64,000 nucleotides of DNA from Candidatus Methylophosphatis haderslevensis (lineage in GTDB: Bacteria; Pseudomonadota; Gammaproteobacteria; Burkholderiales; Rhodocyclaceae): assembly GCA_016711925.1 (NCBI GenBank), contig JADJSA010000001.1:372001-436000 (forward strand), read 5' to 3'. Every line of letters starts with the position of its first letter. Position 1 is the first letter of the stretch. Positions 9,186 to 18,079 of this stretch are shown here, in pieces. Made by a program: the position numbers and the translations under genes. The notes beneath the pieces were generated by a model. The model had not been told where the DNA came from. It saw only the letters and a list, made by a program, of their open reading frames with translations, and did no database searches.

Positions 9186-9896
9186 TCAGATAGCTCGGCG
9201 GACCATCAGATCCTTGATCTTCCCGATCGCCTTGGTCGGATTCAGGCTCTTCGGGCAGACATCGACGCAGTTCATGATCGTGTGGCAGCGGAACAGGCGG
9301 TAGGGATCCTCGAGGTTGTCGAGGCGCTCCCCGGTTGCCTGGTCACGCGTATCGGCGATGAAACGGTAGGCGTTGAGCAGACCAGCCGGGCCGACGAACT
9401 TGTCCGGATTCCACCAGAACGACGGGCACGAAGTCGAGCAGCAGGCGCACAGAATGCACTCATACAGGCCGTTCAGCTCCTCGCGCTCTTCCGGCGACTG
9501 CAGGCGCTCGCGCTCGGGCGGCAGATCGTCGTTGATCAGGAACGGCTTGATCGAATGATACTGCTTGAAGAACTGGGTCATGTCGACGATCAGATCCCGA
9601 ATCACCGGCAGGCCGGGCAGCGGCCGCAGGGTGATCGGCTGCGGCAGCGAATCGACGTCGGTCAGGCAGGCCAGACCGTTCCTGCCGTTGATGTTCATCG
9701 CGTCCGAACCACACACGCCTTCGCGGCAGGAGCGGCGAAACGACAACGAATCATCGGAAGTCTTCAGGCGGACCAGCGCATCGAGCAGCTTCTTGTCGGA
9801 AGGCTCCAGGTCGACGCTGATATCCTGCATGTACGGCTTCTCGTCCTTGTCGGGATCGTAACGATAGATGCTGAACTTGACGGTACGCTTGGTCAT
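9186..9896 (-). CDS. sdhB: Succinate dehydrogenase iron-sulfur subunit
   Basis: This 236-residue subunit carries electrons from the flavin of SdhA to ubiquinone through three Fe-S centres. The ligands are visible: the 2Fe-2S cluster in SCREGVCGSDAM plus the later LAC, the 4Fe-4S cluster in CILCACCSTSCPSFWWN, and the 3Fe-4S site in CHTIMNCVDVCPKSLNP. The start MTKRTVKFSIYRYDPD follows a GGAG ribosome-binding site. The longer open frame upstream runs into sdhA and was rejected. Confidence 0.96.
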   Translation of the reverse strand: MTKRTVKFSIYRYDPDKDEKPYMQDISVDLEPSDKKLLDALVRLKTSDDSLSFRRSCREGVCGSDAMNINGRNGLACLTDVDSLPQPITLRPLPGLPVIRDLIVDMTQFFKQYHSIKPFLINDDLPPERERLQSPEEREELNGLYECILCACCSTSCPSFWWNPDKFVGPAGLLNAYRFIADTRDQATGERLDNLEDPYRLFRCHTIMNCVDVCPKSLNPTKAIGKIKDLMVRRAI

Positions 9897-9915
9897 TTGA
9901 AATTCTCCTGGCGCA

Positions 9916-11709
9916 TCAGTAAGTGCGCTTGGCCAGCGCAATCGATTCGACGTCGGCTGACAGCGGCGTCAGATTCACCGGCTTATACTCGAGACGGTTG
10001 CCGTCGCTGAACCACAGCGAGTGTTTGAGCCACTGATCGTCGTTGCGGCCATTCGGGCGCTCCGGCGTATCTGGCGCATCGTCGCGCACGTGCGCGCCGC
10101 GCGACTCCTTGCGCGCTTCGGCGGAAACGATGGTGGCACTGGCCACCTCGATCAGGTTGTCCAGTTCCAGCGCCTCGACGCGCGCGGTGTTCCAGACCTT
10201 GGACTTGTCGCCGATCTCGGTGCGCTTGTTGCGCGCGGCCACTTCGGCAATCCTGGTCACGCCTTCCTTGAGCAGGTCGTTGAAACGGAACACCCCCGCG
10301 TGCTTCTGCATGGTGCGCTGCATGGTGAGGCGCACATCGTGCACGCTCTCGCCACCTTTCTGGCCATCGAGCCGCGCAACGCGGGCAAGCGACGCGTCTG
10401 CCGCATCCGCCGGCAGCGGTTTGAGTGAAAGATTACCGGCCCGGTAGTCCTCGACCACGGTTTCGCCCGATGACTTGCCGAACACCAGCAAATCGAGCAG
10501 CGAATTGGTGCCCAGCCGGTTGGCGCCGTGAACCGAGGCGCACGCGCATTCTCCCGCGGCGTAGAAGCCCGCGACCGGGGAATTCGGGTTGCCGCCCTTC
10601 GGTACCACGACCTGACCCTTGTAGTTGGTCGGAATGCCGCCCATCTGGTAGTGGCAGGTCGGCACCACGGGAATCAGCGCCTTGATCGGATCGACACCGG
10701 CAAACTGGATCGAAATCTCGCGGATGCCCGGCAGGCGCTTCATGATCGTCTCCGGCGACAGGTGCGTGATGTCGAGCATCACGTGATCCTTGTCCGGGCC
10801 ACAGCCGCGCCCTTCGTTGATCTCGGTCACCATCGAGCGCGACACCACGTCGCGCGAGGCAAGATCCTTGAGGTTCGGCGCATAGCGTTCCATGAAGCGC
10901 TCGCCCGCCGAATTGCGCAGGATGCCGCCCTCGCCGCGCACGCCTTCGGTAATCAGCACGCCGGCACCGGCCACCCCGGTCGGGTGGAACTGCCAGAACT
11001 CCATGTCTTCCAGCGGAATCCCTGCCCGCGCTGCCATGCCGACACCGTCGCCGGTGTTGATGAAGGCATTGGTCGAGCTGTAGTAGATGCGCCCGGCCCC
11101 GCCTGTGGCGAAAATGGTTGCCATTGAGTGGAAGATAGAGATATCGCCGGTCTCCATTTCCATCGCGGTCACGCCGAGCACGTCGCCGGCCGAGTTGCGA
11201 ACCAGGTCGAGCGCCATCCATTCGACGAAGAACTGGGTCTTGGCCCGCACGTTGCGCTGATACAGCGCATGCAGCATCGCATGACCGGTGCGGTCGGCCG
11301 CCGCGCACGAGCGCATGACGGGCGACTGGCCGTAGTTCTGCGAGTGGCCGCCGAACGGCCGCTGGTAGATCTTGCCGTTGTCGGTGCGGTCGAACGGCAT
11401 GCCGAAGTGCTCGAGTTCGATGACGACTTCGTTGGCCTTGCGGACCATGAATTCGATCGCGTCCTGGTCGCCGAGCCAGTCGGAACCCTTGACGGTGTCG
11501 TACATGTGCCAGTGCCAGTTGTCCTCGGTCGTGTTGCCCAGCGAGGCGGCCACACCGCCCTGCGCTGCCACCGTGTGCGAGCGGGTCGGAAACACCTTGG
11601 TCAGCACAGCCGTGCGCATGCCGGATTCGGAGAGTTGCAGCGCGGCGCGCAGCCCGGCGCCCCCCGCGCCGACGATGACTGCATCGAATGTTCTTTTGGT
11701 GACGTTCAC
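9916..11709 (-). CDS. sdhA: Succinate dehydrogenase flavoprotein subunit
   Basis: This catalytic subunit (597 residues) oxidises succinate to fumarate with covalently bound FAD. The N-terminus has the dinucleotide motif VIVGAGGAGLRAAL. The FAD-attachment histidine lies in TRSHTVAAQGG, and the substrate and active-site region HPTG and GERFMERYAP is present. Translation starts at a GTG preceded by GGAGG, directly after the sdhD stop, so sdhD and sdhA are probably coupled. Confidence 0.96.
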   Translation of the reverse strand: MNVTKRTFDAVIVGAGGAGLRAALQLSESGMRTAVLTKVFPTRSHTVAAQGGVAASLGNTTEDNWHWHMYDTVKGSDWLGDQDAIEFMVRKANEVVIELEHFGMPFDRTDNGKIYQRPFGGHSQNYGQSPVMRSCAAADRTGHAMLHALYQRNVRAKTQFFVEWMALDLVRNSAGDVLGVTAMEMETGDISIFHSMATIFATGGAGRIYYSSTNAFINTGDGVGMAARAGIPLEDMEFWQFHPTGVAGAGVLITEGVRGEGGILRNSAGERFMERYAPNLKDLASRDVVSRSMVTEINEGRGCGPDKDHVMLDITHLSPETIMKRLPGIREISIQFAGVDPIKALIPVVPTCHYQMGGIPTNYKGQVVVPKGGNPNSPVAGFYAAGECACASVHGANRLGTNSLLDLLVFGKSSGETVVEDYRAGNLSLKPLPADAADASLARVARLDGQKGGESVHDVRLTMQRTMQKHAGVFRFNDLLKEGVTRIAEVAARNKRTEIGDKSKVWNTARVEALELDNLIEVASATIVSAEARKESRGAHVRDDAPDTPERPNGRNDDQWLKHSLWFSDGNRLEYKPVNLTPLSADVESIALAKRTY

Positions 11710-12057
11710 TTACAGCCTCCAGAGAATCTGCGCGGTCCAGAACAGATAACCGACTAGCGACAGGATGGTGAGGACATGCAGGACAAGCCGCGTCCCGGTG
11801 GACTGGACATAATCCATCCACAGATCGCGAATGCCGACCCATGCGTGGTAGAACAGGCAGGCGAGGAAAACGAAGGTCGCAATGCGCATGAATCCGCCGC
11901 TGAACAGCCCGCGCCAGTTCTCGAAATTCATCTCCGGCAACGTCAGGGCACGCAGCGCGAAGACGATGGTATAGAGCGCCATCACCACCGCAGTCACGCG
12001 CTGGGCGAGCCAGTCGCGCAGCCCGTAGTGGGCACCGACAACAATACGATTCACCAT
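11710..12057 (-). CDS. sdhD: Succinate dehydrogenase membrane anchor subunit
   Basis: This small integral membrane subunit (115 residues) has three hydrophobic helices and helps bind heme b and ubiquinone. The betaproteobacterial-type N-terminus NRIVVGAHYGLRDWLAQR and the motif HAWVGIRDLWMDYV support the call. Its start overlaps the last bases of sdhC by 7 bp, which suggests translational coupling. Confidence 0.93.
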   Translation of the reverse strand: MVNRIVVGAHYGLRDWLAQRVTAVVMALYTIVFALRALTLPEMNFENWRGLFSGGFMRIATFVFLACLFYHAWVGIRDLWMDYVQSTGTRLVLHVLTILSLVGYLFWTAQILWRL

Positions 12058-12440
12058 AGTTTGGCTCCGATGATCAGGGTGAGAGTCAGGCTGACGGCAA
12101 GTACCGCTTTGGCCGTCATGCGTGCGGTCGGCAGGTCGATGCCCTTGTGCAGGTCAAGCAGCAGGAAGCGGATTCCCGCGCAAAAGTGGTGGAGGTACGC
12201 CCACAGCAGACCGAGCAATATCAGCTTGACCAGCGGATTGGCGACGATATCCTTGTACTGCGCAAACGATTCGGCGGAACCGAGGCTGCGGTCGAGCAGC
12301 AACAACAGCAGCCACAACATGATGAACAGTGCGACGCCGCTGACGCGATGGAGGATCGAGACAAACCCGGGCAGGGGCAGCTTGATCTTCCCGAGGTCGA
12401 GATGTTTTGGACGCGCCTTTTTGATGACAGCTTCCGACAT
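12051..12440 (-). CDS. sdhC: Succinate dehydrogenase cytochrome b556 subunit
   Basis: This 129-residue membrane subunit has three transmembrane helices, the signature SILHRVSGVALF and the motif HHFCAGIRFLLLDLHKG, which carries heme-ligand histidines. An AGGAGG ribosome-binding site lies ahead of the ATG. It is the first gene of the minus-strand sdhCDAB-sdhE-gltA-sucAB-lpdA run, so the operon promoter should lie in the 130 bases between it and the GntR gene. I could not pick out a convincing promoter there. Confidence 0.93.
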   Translation of the reverse strand: MSEAVIKKARPKHLDLGKIKLPLPGFVSILHRVSGVALFIMLWLLLLLLDRSLGSAESFAQYKDIVANPLVKLILLGLLWAYLHHFCAGIRFLLLDLHKGIDLPTARMTAKAVLAVSLTLTLIIGAKLW

Positions 12441-12569
12441 TGTGTGGCCTCCTATGCCATTAGGCTAGTGCATTGCAACTGGTCCGCAACACCTGCGAAC
12501 CGTGAATTCCATCGCCGCAGATCGGCGCCCGGTTCCGGCTGCACGGCCGGCCGTGGTGAAGTCGTCATT

Positions 12570-13298
12570 TCAGCCGAGTTCATTGAGGTAAAAGTGTTCG
12601 GCAGTCGAATAGAGTCCGCGGCGCCATTCCACCGCACGATCGCCGTAGGTGTAAGTCACACGCTCCACCGACAGCAGCGGACTGGCCTCGATCACGCCCA
12701 GCGTGTCGGCGGTCTGCCGGTCCGCGGCGACGGCGCGCAGGCGCTCCTCCGCGCGTATCATGCGAACCCCGTAGCGGCTCTCGAACAGGCTGTAGATCGA
12801 TCCGCTGTAGGACTGCAGCACATCGAGCGAGAGTCCCTGGAACAAGTCACCGGGAAGGTAGAGTTCATCCAGGACGATCGGCTTTCCGGAGAACTTCAGC
12901 ACGCGGCGAACGATGATGATCGGGGAACCGAGTTCCAGCCCGAGTACCCGCGATGCCTCCTGTCCGGCGCGGGCGCGCCAGCAGTCGAGCGGAACGCTTT
13001 GCGGCGGCGTAATATCGCCGGAATTGGGAACTAGGCGCAGGAAGCGGAAGAACGAGCGCGGATCATGATGCGATGCAACGAAAGTACCCTTCCCCTGCTT
13101 GCGCACGAGCAGGTTCTCGGCGGCCATCTCGTCGATTGCCTTGCGTACCGTGCCCTGACTGACGCTGTACCGCGCTGCAAGATCCGTCTCGCTCGGAATG
13201 GACTCGCCGGGTCGCCACTCTCCCGACTCAAGTCCCTGAATGATCAGCGATTTGATCTGGCGGTAGAGCGGACTGAAGGTCGGCGACTCTTGCGGCAT
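12570..13298 (-). CDS. GntR/HutC-family transcriptional regulator
   Basis: This 242-residue regulator has an N-terminal winged helix-turn-helix (PLYRQIKSLIIQGLESGEW ... SVSQGTVRKAIDEM ... GKGTFV) followed by a UTRA ligand-binding domain. The ATG at 13298 is used; a GTG two codons upstream is possible. It sits between the sdh operon and divergently transcribed mdh. This is a common placement in betaproteobacteria, and regulation of TCA genes is the natural inference. A perfect palindrome in the mdh intergenic region is a candidate operator. The effector is unknown. Confidence 0.9.
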   Translation of the reverse strand: MPQESPTFSPLYRQIKSLIIQGLESGEWRPGESIPSETDLAARYSVSQGTVRKAIDEMAAENLLVRKQGKGTFVASHHDPRSFFRFLRLVPNSGDITPPQSVPLDCWRARAGQEASRVLGLELGSPIIIVRRVLKFSGKPIVLDELYLPGDLFQGLSLDVLQSYSGSIYSLFESRYGVRMIRAEERLRAVAADRQTADTLGVIEASPLLSVERVTYTYGDRAVEWRRGLYSTAEHFYLNELG

Positions 13299-13347
13299 GT
13301 GCACATTTCATCACAAAAGAAAGCCGTCGTCTATAACCGCTCTTATG

Positions 13348-13359
13348 TCTTATATAAGA
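13348..13359. promoter_or_regulatory. Candidate GntR operator palindrome
   Basis: TCTTATATAAGA is a perfect 12-bp palindrome in the 234-bp divergent region between the GntR gene and mdh. It stands out by its low GC. It ends 13 bp upstream of a good -35 element for mdh and lies about 50 bp ahead of the regulator's start, so one bound dimer could affect both promoters. I see no second copy ahead of sdhC. Confidence 0.55.
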
Positions 13360-13372
13360 TAGAATATCGCGA

Positions 13373-13401
13373 TTGACACAGTGCGGAAAAATTCCTAAGA
13401 T
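13373..13401 (+). promoter_or_regulatory. Candidate sigma-70 promoter of mdh
   Basis: TTGACA (13373-13378) and TAAGAT (13396-13401) are separated by 17 bp. The first matches the -35 consensus exactly and the second matches the -10 at the key positions. It would give a 5' leader of about 125 nt before the mdh ATG. Confidence 0.55.
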
Positions 13402-13532
13402 TCTAAAGATTTCGGGCGATCCGCAGGCAAGGCCTGCGCAGCAGGATTGCCCGGCGCCACCCCCGGTTGTCGGCTTGGGAGGCCGGTTACGGGGCGTAAC
13501 CGCAACGCAGCATCGACCAGAGGAGTGACCAA

Positions 13533-14522
13533 ATGGCAAAAGCCCCCGTTCGAGTCGCAGTAACCGGCGCCGCCGGTCAGATCGGCTACGCCCTGTTGTT
13601 CCGCATTGCGAGCGGCGAGATGCTCGGCAAGGATCAGCCCGTGATCCTGCAGATGCTTGAACTTCCGATGGAAAAGCCCCAGCAGGCGCTCAAGGGCGTC
13701 ATGATGGAGCTCGAAGACTGCGCGTTCCCGCTGCTCGCCGGCATGGTCGGTACCGACAGCCCGGAAGTCGCGTTCAAGGACGCCGACTATGTGCTGCTGG
13801 TGGGTGCCAAGCCGCGCGGCCCGGGAATGGAGCGCAAGGACCTGCTGATGGAAAACGCCAAGATCTTCATCGAGCAGGGCAAGGCGCTGAACAAGGTCGC
13901 GTCGCGCAACATGAAGCTGCTGGTGGTCGGCAACCCGGCCAACACCAACGCCTACATCGCCATGAAGTCGGCGCCCGACCTGCCGGCCGCCAACTTCACC
14001 GCGATGCTGCGTCTGGACCACAACCGCGCCCTGTCGCAACTTGCCACGCGTACCGGCAAGCCGGTCGACAGCATGGAAAAGATGGTCGTCTGGGGCAACC
14101 ATTCCCCGACCATGTATCCCGATATCCGCTTCTGCAGCGTGGCCGGCCAACCCGCGGCGCAGGCAATCGGCGATGAAGCCTGGTATCGCAACGAGTACAT
14201 CCCCAAGGTCGGCAAGCGCGGCGCGGCGATCATCGAAGCGCGCGGCGTGTCCTCGGCCGCCTCGGCGGCCAATGCCGCGATCGACCACATGCGCGACTGG
14301 GCGCTCGGCACCAATGGCAAGTGGGTCACCATGGGCATCCCGTCGGACGGCTCTTACGGCATCCCCGCCGGCGTGATGTACGGATTCCCGGTCACCTGCG
14401 CCAACGGCAAGTACGAAATGGTCAAGGGTCTTGAGATCGACCCCTATTCCCGCACCATGATGGACAAGACGCTGGCCGAGCTCGAGGAAGAGCGCGCCGG
14501 CGTAGCGAGCCTCCTGGGCTGA
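13533..14522 (+). CDS. mdh: Malate dehydrogenase (NAD)
   Basis: This enzyme oxidises malate to oxaloacetate. The 329-residue product has the NAD-binding VTGAAGQIGYALLFRIA, the substrate-loop region GAKPRGPGMERKDLL, GNPANTNA and the catalytic histidine in VVWGNHSPTMYPD. This is the cytosolic-type group common in betaproteobacteria and actinobacteria, longer than E. coli Mdh. A GAGGAG ribosome-binding site lies seven bases ahead of the ATG. Confidence 0.95.
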   Translation: MAKAPVRVAVTGAAGQIGYALLFRIASGEMLGKDQPVILQMLELPMEKPQQALKGVMMELEDCAFPLLAGMVGTDSPEVAFKDADYVLLVGAKPRGPGMERKDLLMENAKIFIEQGKALNKVASRNMKLLVVGNPANTNAYIAMKSAPDLPAANFTAMLRLDHNRALSQLATRTGKPVDSMEKMVVWGNHSPTMYPDIRFCSVAGQPAAQAIGDEAWYRNEYIPKVGKRGAAIIEARGVSSAASAANAAIDHMRDWALGTNGKWVTMGIPSDGSYGIPAGVMYGFPVTCANGKYEMVKGLEIDPYSRTMMDKTLAELEEERAGVASLLG

Positions 14523-14530
14523 GCAATCCT

Positions 14531-14557
14531 CCTGCCCTCCCCGAGGGGGAGGGCAGG
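14531..14557 (+). terminator. Hairpin downstream of mdh
   Basis: A 12-bp perfect stem (CCTGCCCTCCCC and its complement) with a 3-base loop lies 8 bases after the mdh stop. There is no T-tract, so it may be an RNA 3'-end stabiliser or a weak terminator. Confidence 0.5.
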
Positions 14558-14763
14558 CAAGGCTGCACCGAGCCGTGCCGCAGAGCACGAAATTACTCCA
14601 AAATTGCCACCCATGACCTTGCCGCGCCGATGAGCGGACGACTGAACACCGCGGAGGTCCGCTCCGTTGGTGGAAAGCCGTGTTCGTCGATGCCGGCCGC
14701 CGGTCACCCTGCCCCCGGGCGTTCGCTCGCCTCGGCCGAGGCTGAAGAACCCACGGAGAACAC

Positions 14764-15267
14764 ATGAGTCCAACCGCACCCCTGGCTCTAGCCACCGCCT
14801 TGCTGCTGGCCGCGACCGGCACGCTCGCAGCAGACATGCCCAAACGCAAGCCGGGCTTGTGGCAGATCGAAACCACCATGGCCGCTGCTCCCGCCATGGG
14901 GCCGATCAAGCAGTGCATCGACGAAAAAACCGACAACTTCTATCAACAGCTCGGCGAGCAACACAAGGACAAGTGCTCCGAGTCGGAAATCCGCAACACC
15001 GGCGACAAGATCGTTGTCCACAGCGTATGCAGGATGGGCGGCTCGACCGCCACCACGGATGCGACGTTTTCCGGCCGATTCGACAGCGATTACCGCGGCG
15101 ACATACGCGTGAAATACAACCCGCCGATGCACGGGATGTCCGAATCCACCATGACGATCGCTGCCAAGTGGCTCGGCCCGTGCGCAGCCGGGCAGAAGCC
15201 GGGCGAGATGATTCTGCCCAATGGCATGAAGATCAACCCGCAACAAAAGGGCGGCGCCAGGCAATAG
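14764..15267 (+). CDS. DUF3617-type exported protein
   Basis: This encodes 167 residues with a cleavable signal peptide (hydrophobic up to about residue 21, ending TLAAD) and then RKPGLWQIETTM, the usual opening of DUF3617 proteins. Five cysteines after the signal could form disulfides in the periplasm. The function of the family is unknown. A GGAG ribosome-binding site precedes the ATG. It lies between mdh and acnB on the same strand. Confidence 0.75.
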   Translation: MSPTAPLALATALLLAATGTLAADMPKRKPGLWQIETTMAAAPAMGPIKQCIDEKTDNFYQQLGEQHKDKCSESEIRNTGDKIVVHSVCRMGGSTATTDATFSGRFDSDYRGDIRVKYNPPMHGMSESTMTIAAKWLGPCAAGQKPGEMILPNGMKINPQQKGGARQ

Positions 15268-15324
15268 CGCCCCTTCCCCAACCACGACAACACGCACCAA
15301 GCGATTTACCTGGAGGGAACCACC

Positions 15325-17910
15325 GTGCTACAAGCCTACCGTGAGCATGTTGCCGAGCGCGCCGCACTCGGCATTCCGCCGCTGCCCCTTTCGAAGAAGC
15401 AGACCGAGGAACTGATCGGCCTGCTGCAGAACCCGCCCAAAGGCGAAGAGCAGGCGCTGGTCGAACTGATCATCCATCGCGTTCCGGCCGGCGTGGACGA
15501 CGCCGCGAAAGCCAAGGCCGCCTTCCTCGCCGAGATCGCCAAGGGCACCGCGGCGTGCGCACTGATCTCGCGCGAAAAGGCCACCGAACTGCTCGGCACC
15601 ATGCTCGGCGGCTACAACGTGCAGCCGCTGATCGACCTGCTCGACGATGCCAAGGTCGGCTCGATCGCCGCCACGGGCCTGTCGGGCACGCTGCTGGTGT
15701 TCGATGCCTTTCACGATGTCAAGGACAAGGCGGAAAAGGGCAGCGTGAACGCCAAGGCGGTGATGCAAAGCTGGGCCGAAGGCGAATGGTTCACCTCGCG
15801 CCCCGAAGTGCCGCAGAGCCTCACGGTCACCGTGTTCAAGGTAACCGGCGAAACCAACACCGACGATCTCTCACCCGCGCCAGACGCCTGGTCGCGCCCG
15901 GATATTCCGCTCCACGCGCTGGCCATGCTGAAGAACCCGCGCGCCGGCATCGAGGCCGACAAGGCCGGCGAACGCGGCCCGATCAAGCAACTCGACGCGC
16001 TCAAGGCCAAGGGCAATCTGGTCGCCTACGTCGGCGACGTGGTCGGCACCGGCTCCTCGCGCAAGTCGGCGACCAACAGCGTGCTGTGGTTCACCGGCGA
16101 AGACATCCCGTTCGTGCCGAACAAGCGCTTTGGCGGCGTCTGCCTCGGCAGCAAGATCGCCCCGATCTTCTACAACACCATGGAAGATGCCGGCGCGCTG
16201 CCGATCGAACTCGACGTTTCGAAAATGGACATGGGCGACGTCGTCGAACTGCGTCCCTACGAAGGCAAGGCGCTCAAGAACGGCACGGTCATCGCCGAAT
16301 TCAAGGTCAAGACCGATGTCATTTTCGACGAGGTGCGCGCCGGCGGCCGCATTCCGCTGATCATCGGCCGCGGCCTCACCGACAATGCGCGCACCGCGCT
16401 CGGCATGGGCCCCTCGCCGCTGTTCCGCAGGCCGGTTGCGCCGGCCGATTCCGGCAAGGGTTTTTCGCTGGCGCAGAAGATGGTCGGCCGCGCCTGCGGC
16501 TTGCCTGAAGGCAAGGGCGTGCGCCCGGGCACCTATTGCGAACCCAGGATGACCACCGTCGGCAGCCAGGACACGACCGGCCCGATGACCCGCGACGAAC
16601 TCAAGGATCTCGCCTGCCTCGGCTTCTCCGCCGACATGACGATGCAATCGTTCTGCCACACCGCCGCCTACCCGAAGCTGGTGGACGTCAAGACCCACCG
16701 CACGCTGCCCAGCTTCATCACCGCGCGCGGCGGCGTCTCGCTCAAGCCGGGCGACGGCGTGATCCACTCCTGGCTCAACCGCCTGCTGCTGCCCGACACC
16801 GTCGGCACCGGCGGCGACTCGCACACGCGCTTCCCGATCGGCATCTCGTTCCCGGCCGGCTCGGGCCTGGTGGCCTTTGCCGCCGCCACCGGCGTGATGC
16901 CGCTCGACATGCCGGAATCGGTGCTGGTGCGCTTCAAGGGCAAGCTGCAGCCGGGCATCACGCTGCGCGACCTGGTGAACGCGATTCCCTACTACGCGAT
17001 CAAGCAGGGCCTGCTCACCGTCGCCAAGCAGGGCAAGAAGAACATCTTCTCCGGCCGCATCCTGGAAATCGAAGGCCTGCCCGACCTCAAGGTGGAACAG
17101 GCGTTCGAGTTGTCCGACGCCTCGGCCGAGCGTTCGGCCGCCGGCTGCACGGTGCACCTCGACAAGGCGCCGATCATCGAATACATGCGCTCGAACATCA
17201 CGCTGATGAAGTGGATGATCGCCAACGGCTATGAAGATCGCCGCACGCTCGAGCGCCGCATCAAGGCCATGCAGGCCTGGATCGCCAAGCCCGAGCTGCT
17301 CAAGGGCGACGCCGATGCCGAGTATGCCGCCGTGATCGAGATCGACCTGGCCGACGTGAACGAGCCGATCCTCGCCTGCCCCAACGACCCGGACGACGTG
17401 AAGCTGCTGTCCGAAGTGGCCGGCGACAAGATCGACGAAGTGTTCATCGGCTCGTGCATGACCAACATCGGCCACTTCCGCGCCGCCGGCAAACTGCTCG
17501 AAGGCAAGAGCGACATCCCGACCCGTCTGTGGATCGCCCCGCCGACCAAGATGGACGCGATGATCCTCAACGAGGAAGGCTACTACGCGGTGCTCGGCAA
17601 GAGCGGCGCGCGCATGGAAATGCCCGGCTGCTCGCTGTGCATGGGCAACCAGGCGCAGATCCGCAAGGGCAGCACGGCGGTGTCGACCTCGACGCGCAAC
17701 TTCCCCAACCGCCTCGGCATCGACACGCGGGTCTATCTCGCTTCGGCCGAGCTGTCGGCGGTATGCGCGCTGATGGGCAAGATCCCGACGGTGGCCGAGT
17801 ACATGGCGCAGGTTGAAGTCGTCAACAAGAAGGCCGGCGACGTCTATCGCTACATGAACTTCGACCAGATCGAAGAGTTCAAGGAAATCGCCGACACCGT
17901 CACTGTCTGA
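15325..17910 (+). CDS. acnB: Aconitate hydratase B
   Basis: This bifunctional aconitase/2-methylisocitrate dehydratase isomerises citrate and isocitrate. The 861 residues have the AcnB N-terminal HEAT-like domain (LQAYREHVAERAALGIPPLP) not found in AcnA. The 4Fe-4S ligands lie in GSCMTNIGHF and GCSLCMGNQ, and the swivel domain precedes the catalytic core. The start is a GTG with TGGAGG upstream. A strong terminator follows the gene. Confidence 0.96.
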   Translation: MLQAYREHVAERAALGIPPLPLSKKQTEELIGLLQNPPKGEEQALVELIIHRVPAGVDDAAKAKAAFLAEIAKGTAACALISREKATELLGTMLGGYNVQPLIDLLDDAKVGSIAATGLSGTLLVFDAFHDVKDKAEKGSVNAKAVMQSWAEGEWFTSRPEVPQSLTVTVFKVTGETNTDDLSPAPDAWSRPDIPLHALAMLKNPRAGIEADKAGERGPIKQLDALKAKGNLVAYVGDVVGTGSSRKSATNSVLWFTGEDIPFVPNKRFGGVCLGSKIAPIFYNTMEDAGALPIELDVSKMDMGDVVELRPYEGKALKNGTVIAEFKVKTDVIFDEVRAGGRIPLIIGRGLTDNARTALGMGPSPLFRRPVAPADSGKGFSLAQKMVGRACGLPEGKGVRPGTYCEPRMTTVGSQDTTGPMTRDELKDLACLGFSADMTMQSFCHTAAYPKLVDVKTHRTLPSFITARGGVSLKPGDGVIHSWLNRLLLPDTVGTGGDSHTRFPIGISFPAGSGLVAFAAATGVMPLDMPESVLVRFKGKLQPGITLRDLVNAIPYYAIKQGLLTVAKQGKKNIFSGRILEIEGLPDLKVEQAFELSDASAERSAAGCTVHLDKAPIIEYMRSNITLMKWMIANGYEDRRTLERRIKAMQAWIAKPELLKGDADAEYAAVIEIDLADVNEPILACPNDPDDVKLLSEVAGDKIDEVFIGSCMTNIGHFRAAGKLLEGKSDIPTRLWIAPPTKMDAMILNEEGYYAVLGKSGARMEMPGCSLCMGNQAQIRKGSTAVSTSTRNFPNRLGIDTRVYLASAELSAVCALMGKIPTVAEYMAQVEVVNKKAGDVYRYMNFDQIEEFKEIADTVTV

Positions 17911-17961
17911 GGCACCGGCAACCCGATACAGCACGCCCCACTACGCCGTACGCACAGCCAG

Positions 17962-17991
17962 CAACGGCCCGGCAACCCCGGGCCGTTGTGT
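17962..17991 (+). terminator. Intrinsic terminator of acnB
   Basis: An 11-bp GC-rich stem (CAACGGCCCGG with its complement) and a 5-base loop are followed by TGTTT, about 50 bases after the acnB stop. Confidence 0.75.
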
Positions 17992-18079
17992 TTCCGAGCC
18001 ATCCCCGCTCGAATCGGCGGGTACGGTCACGCCTGTCGCGCGCTCGCCGGCCCCCGATCGGACCCGCGCCTTCGTCCAG

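Noticed and set aside
15871..17934. A 687-codon minus-strand open frame
   Set aside because: It is antisense to acnB and has no family features.
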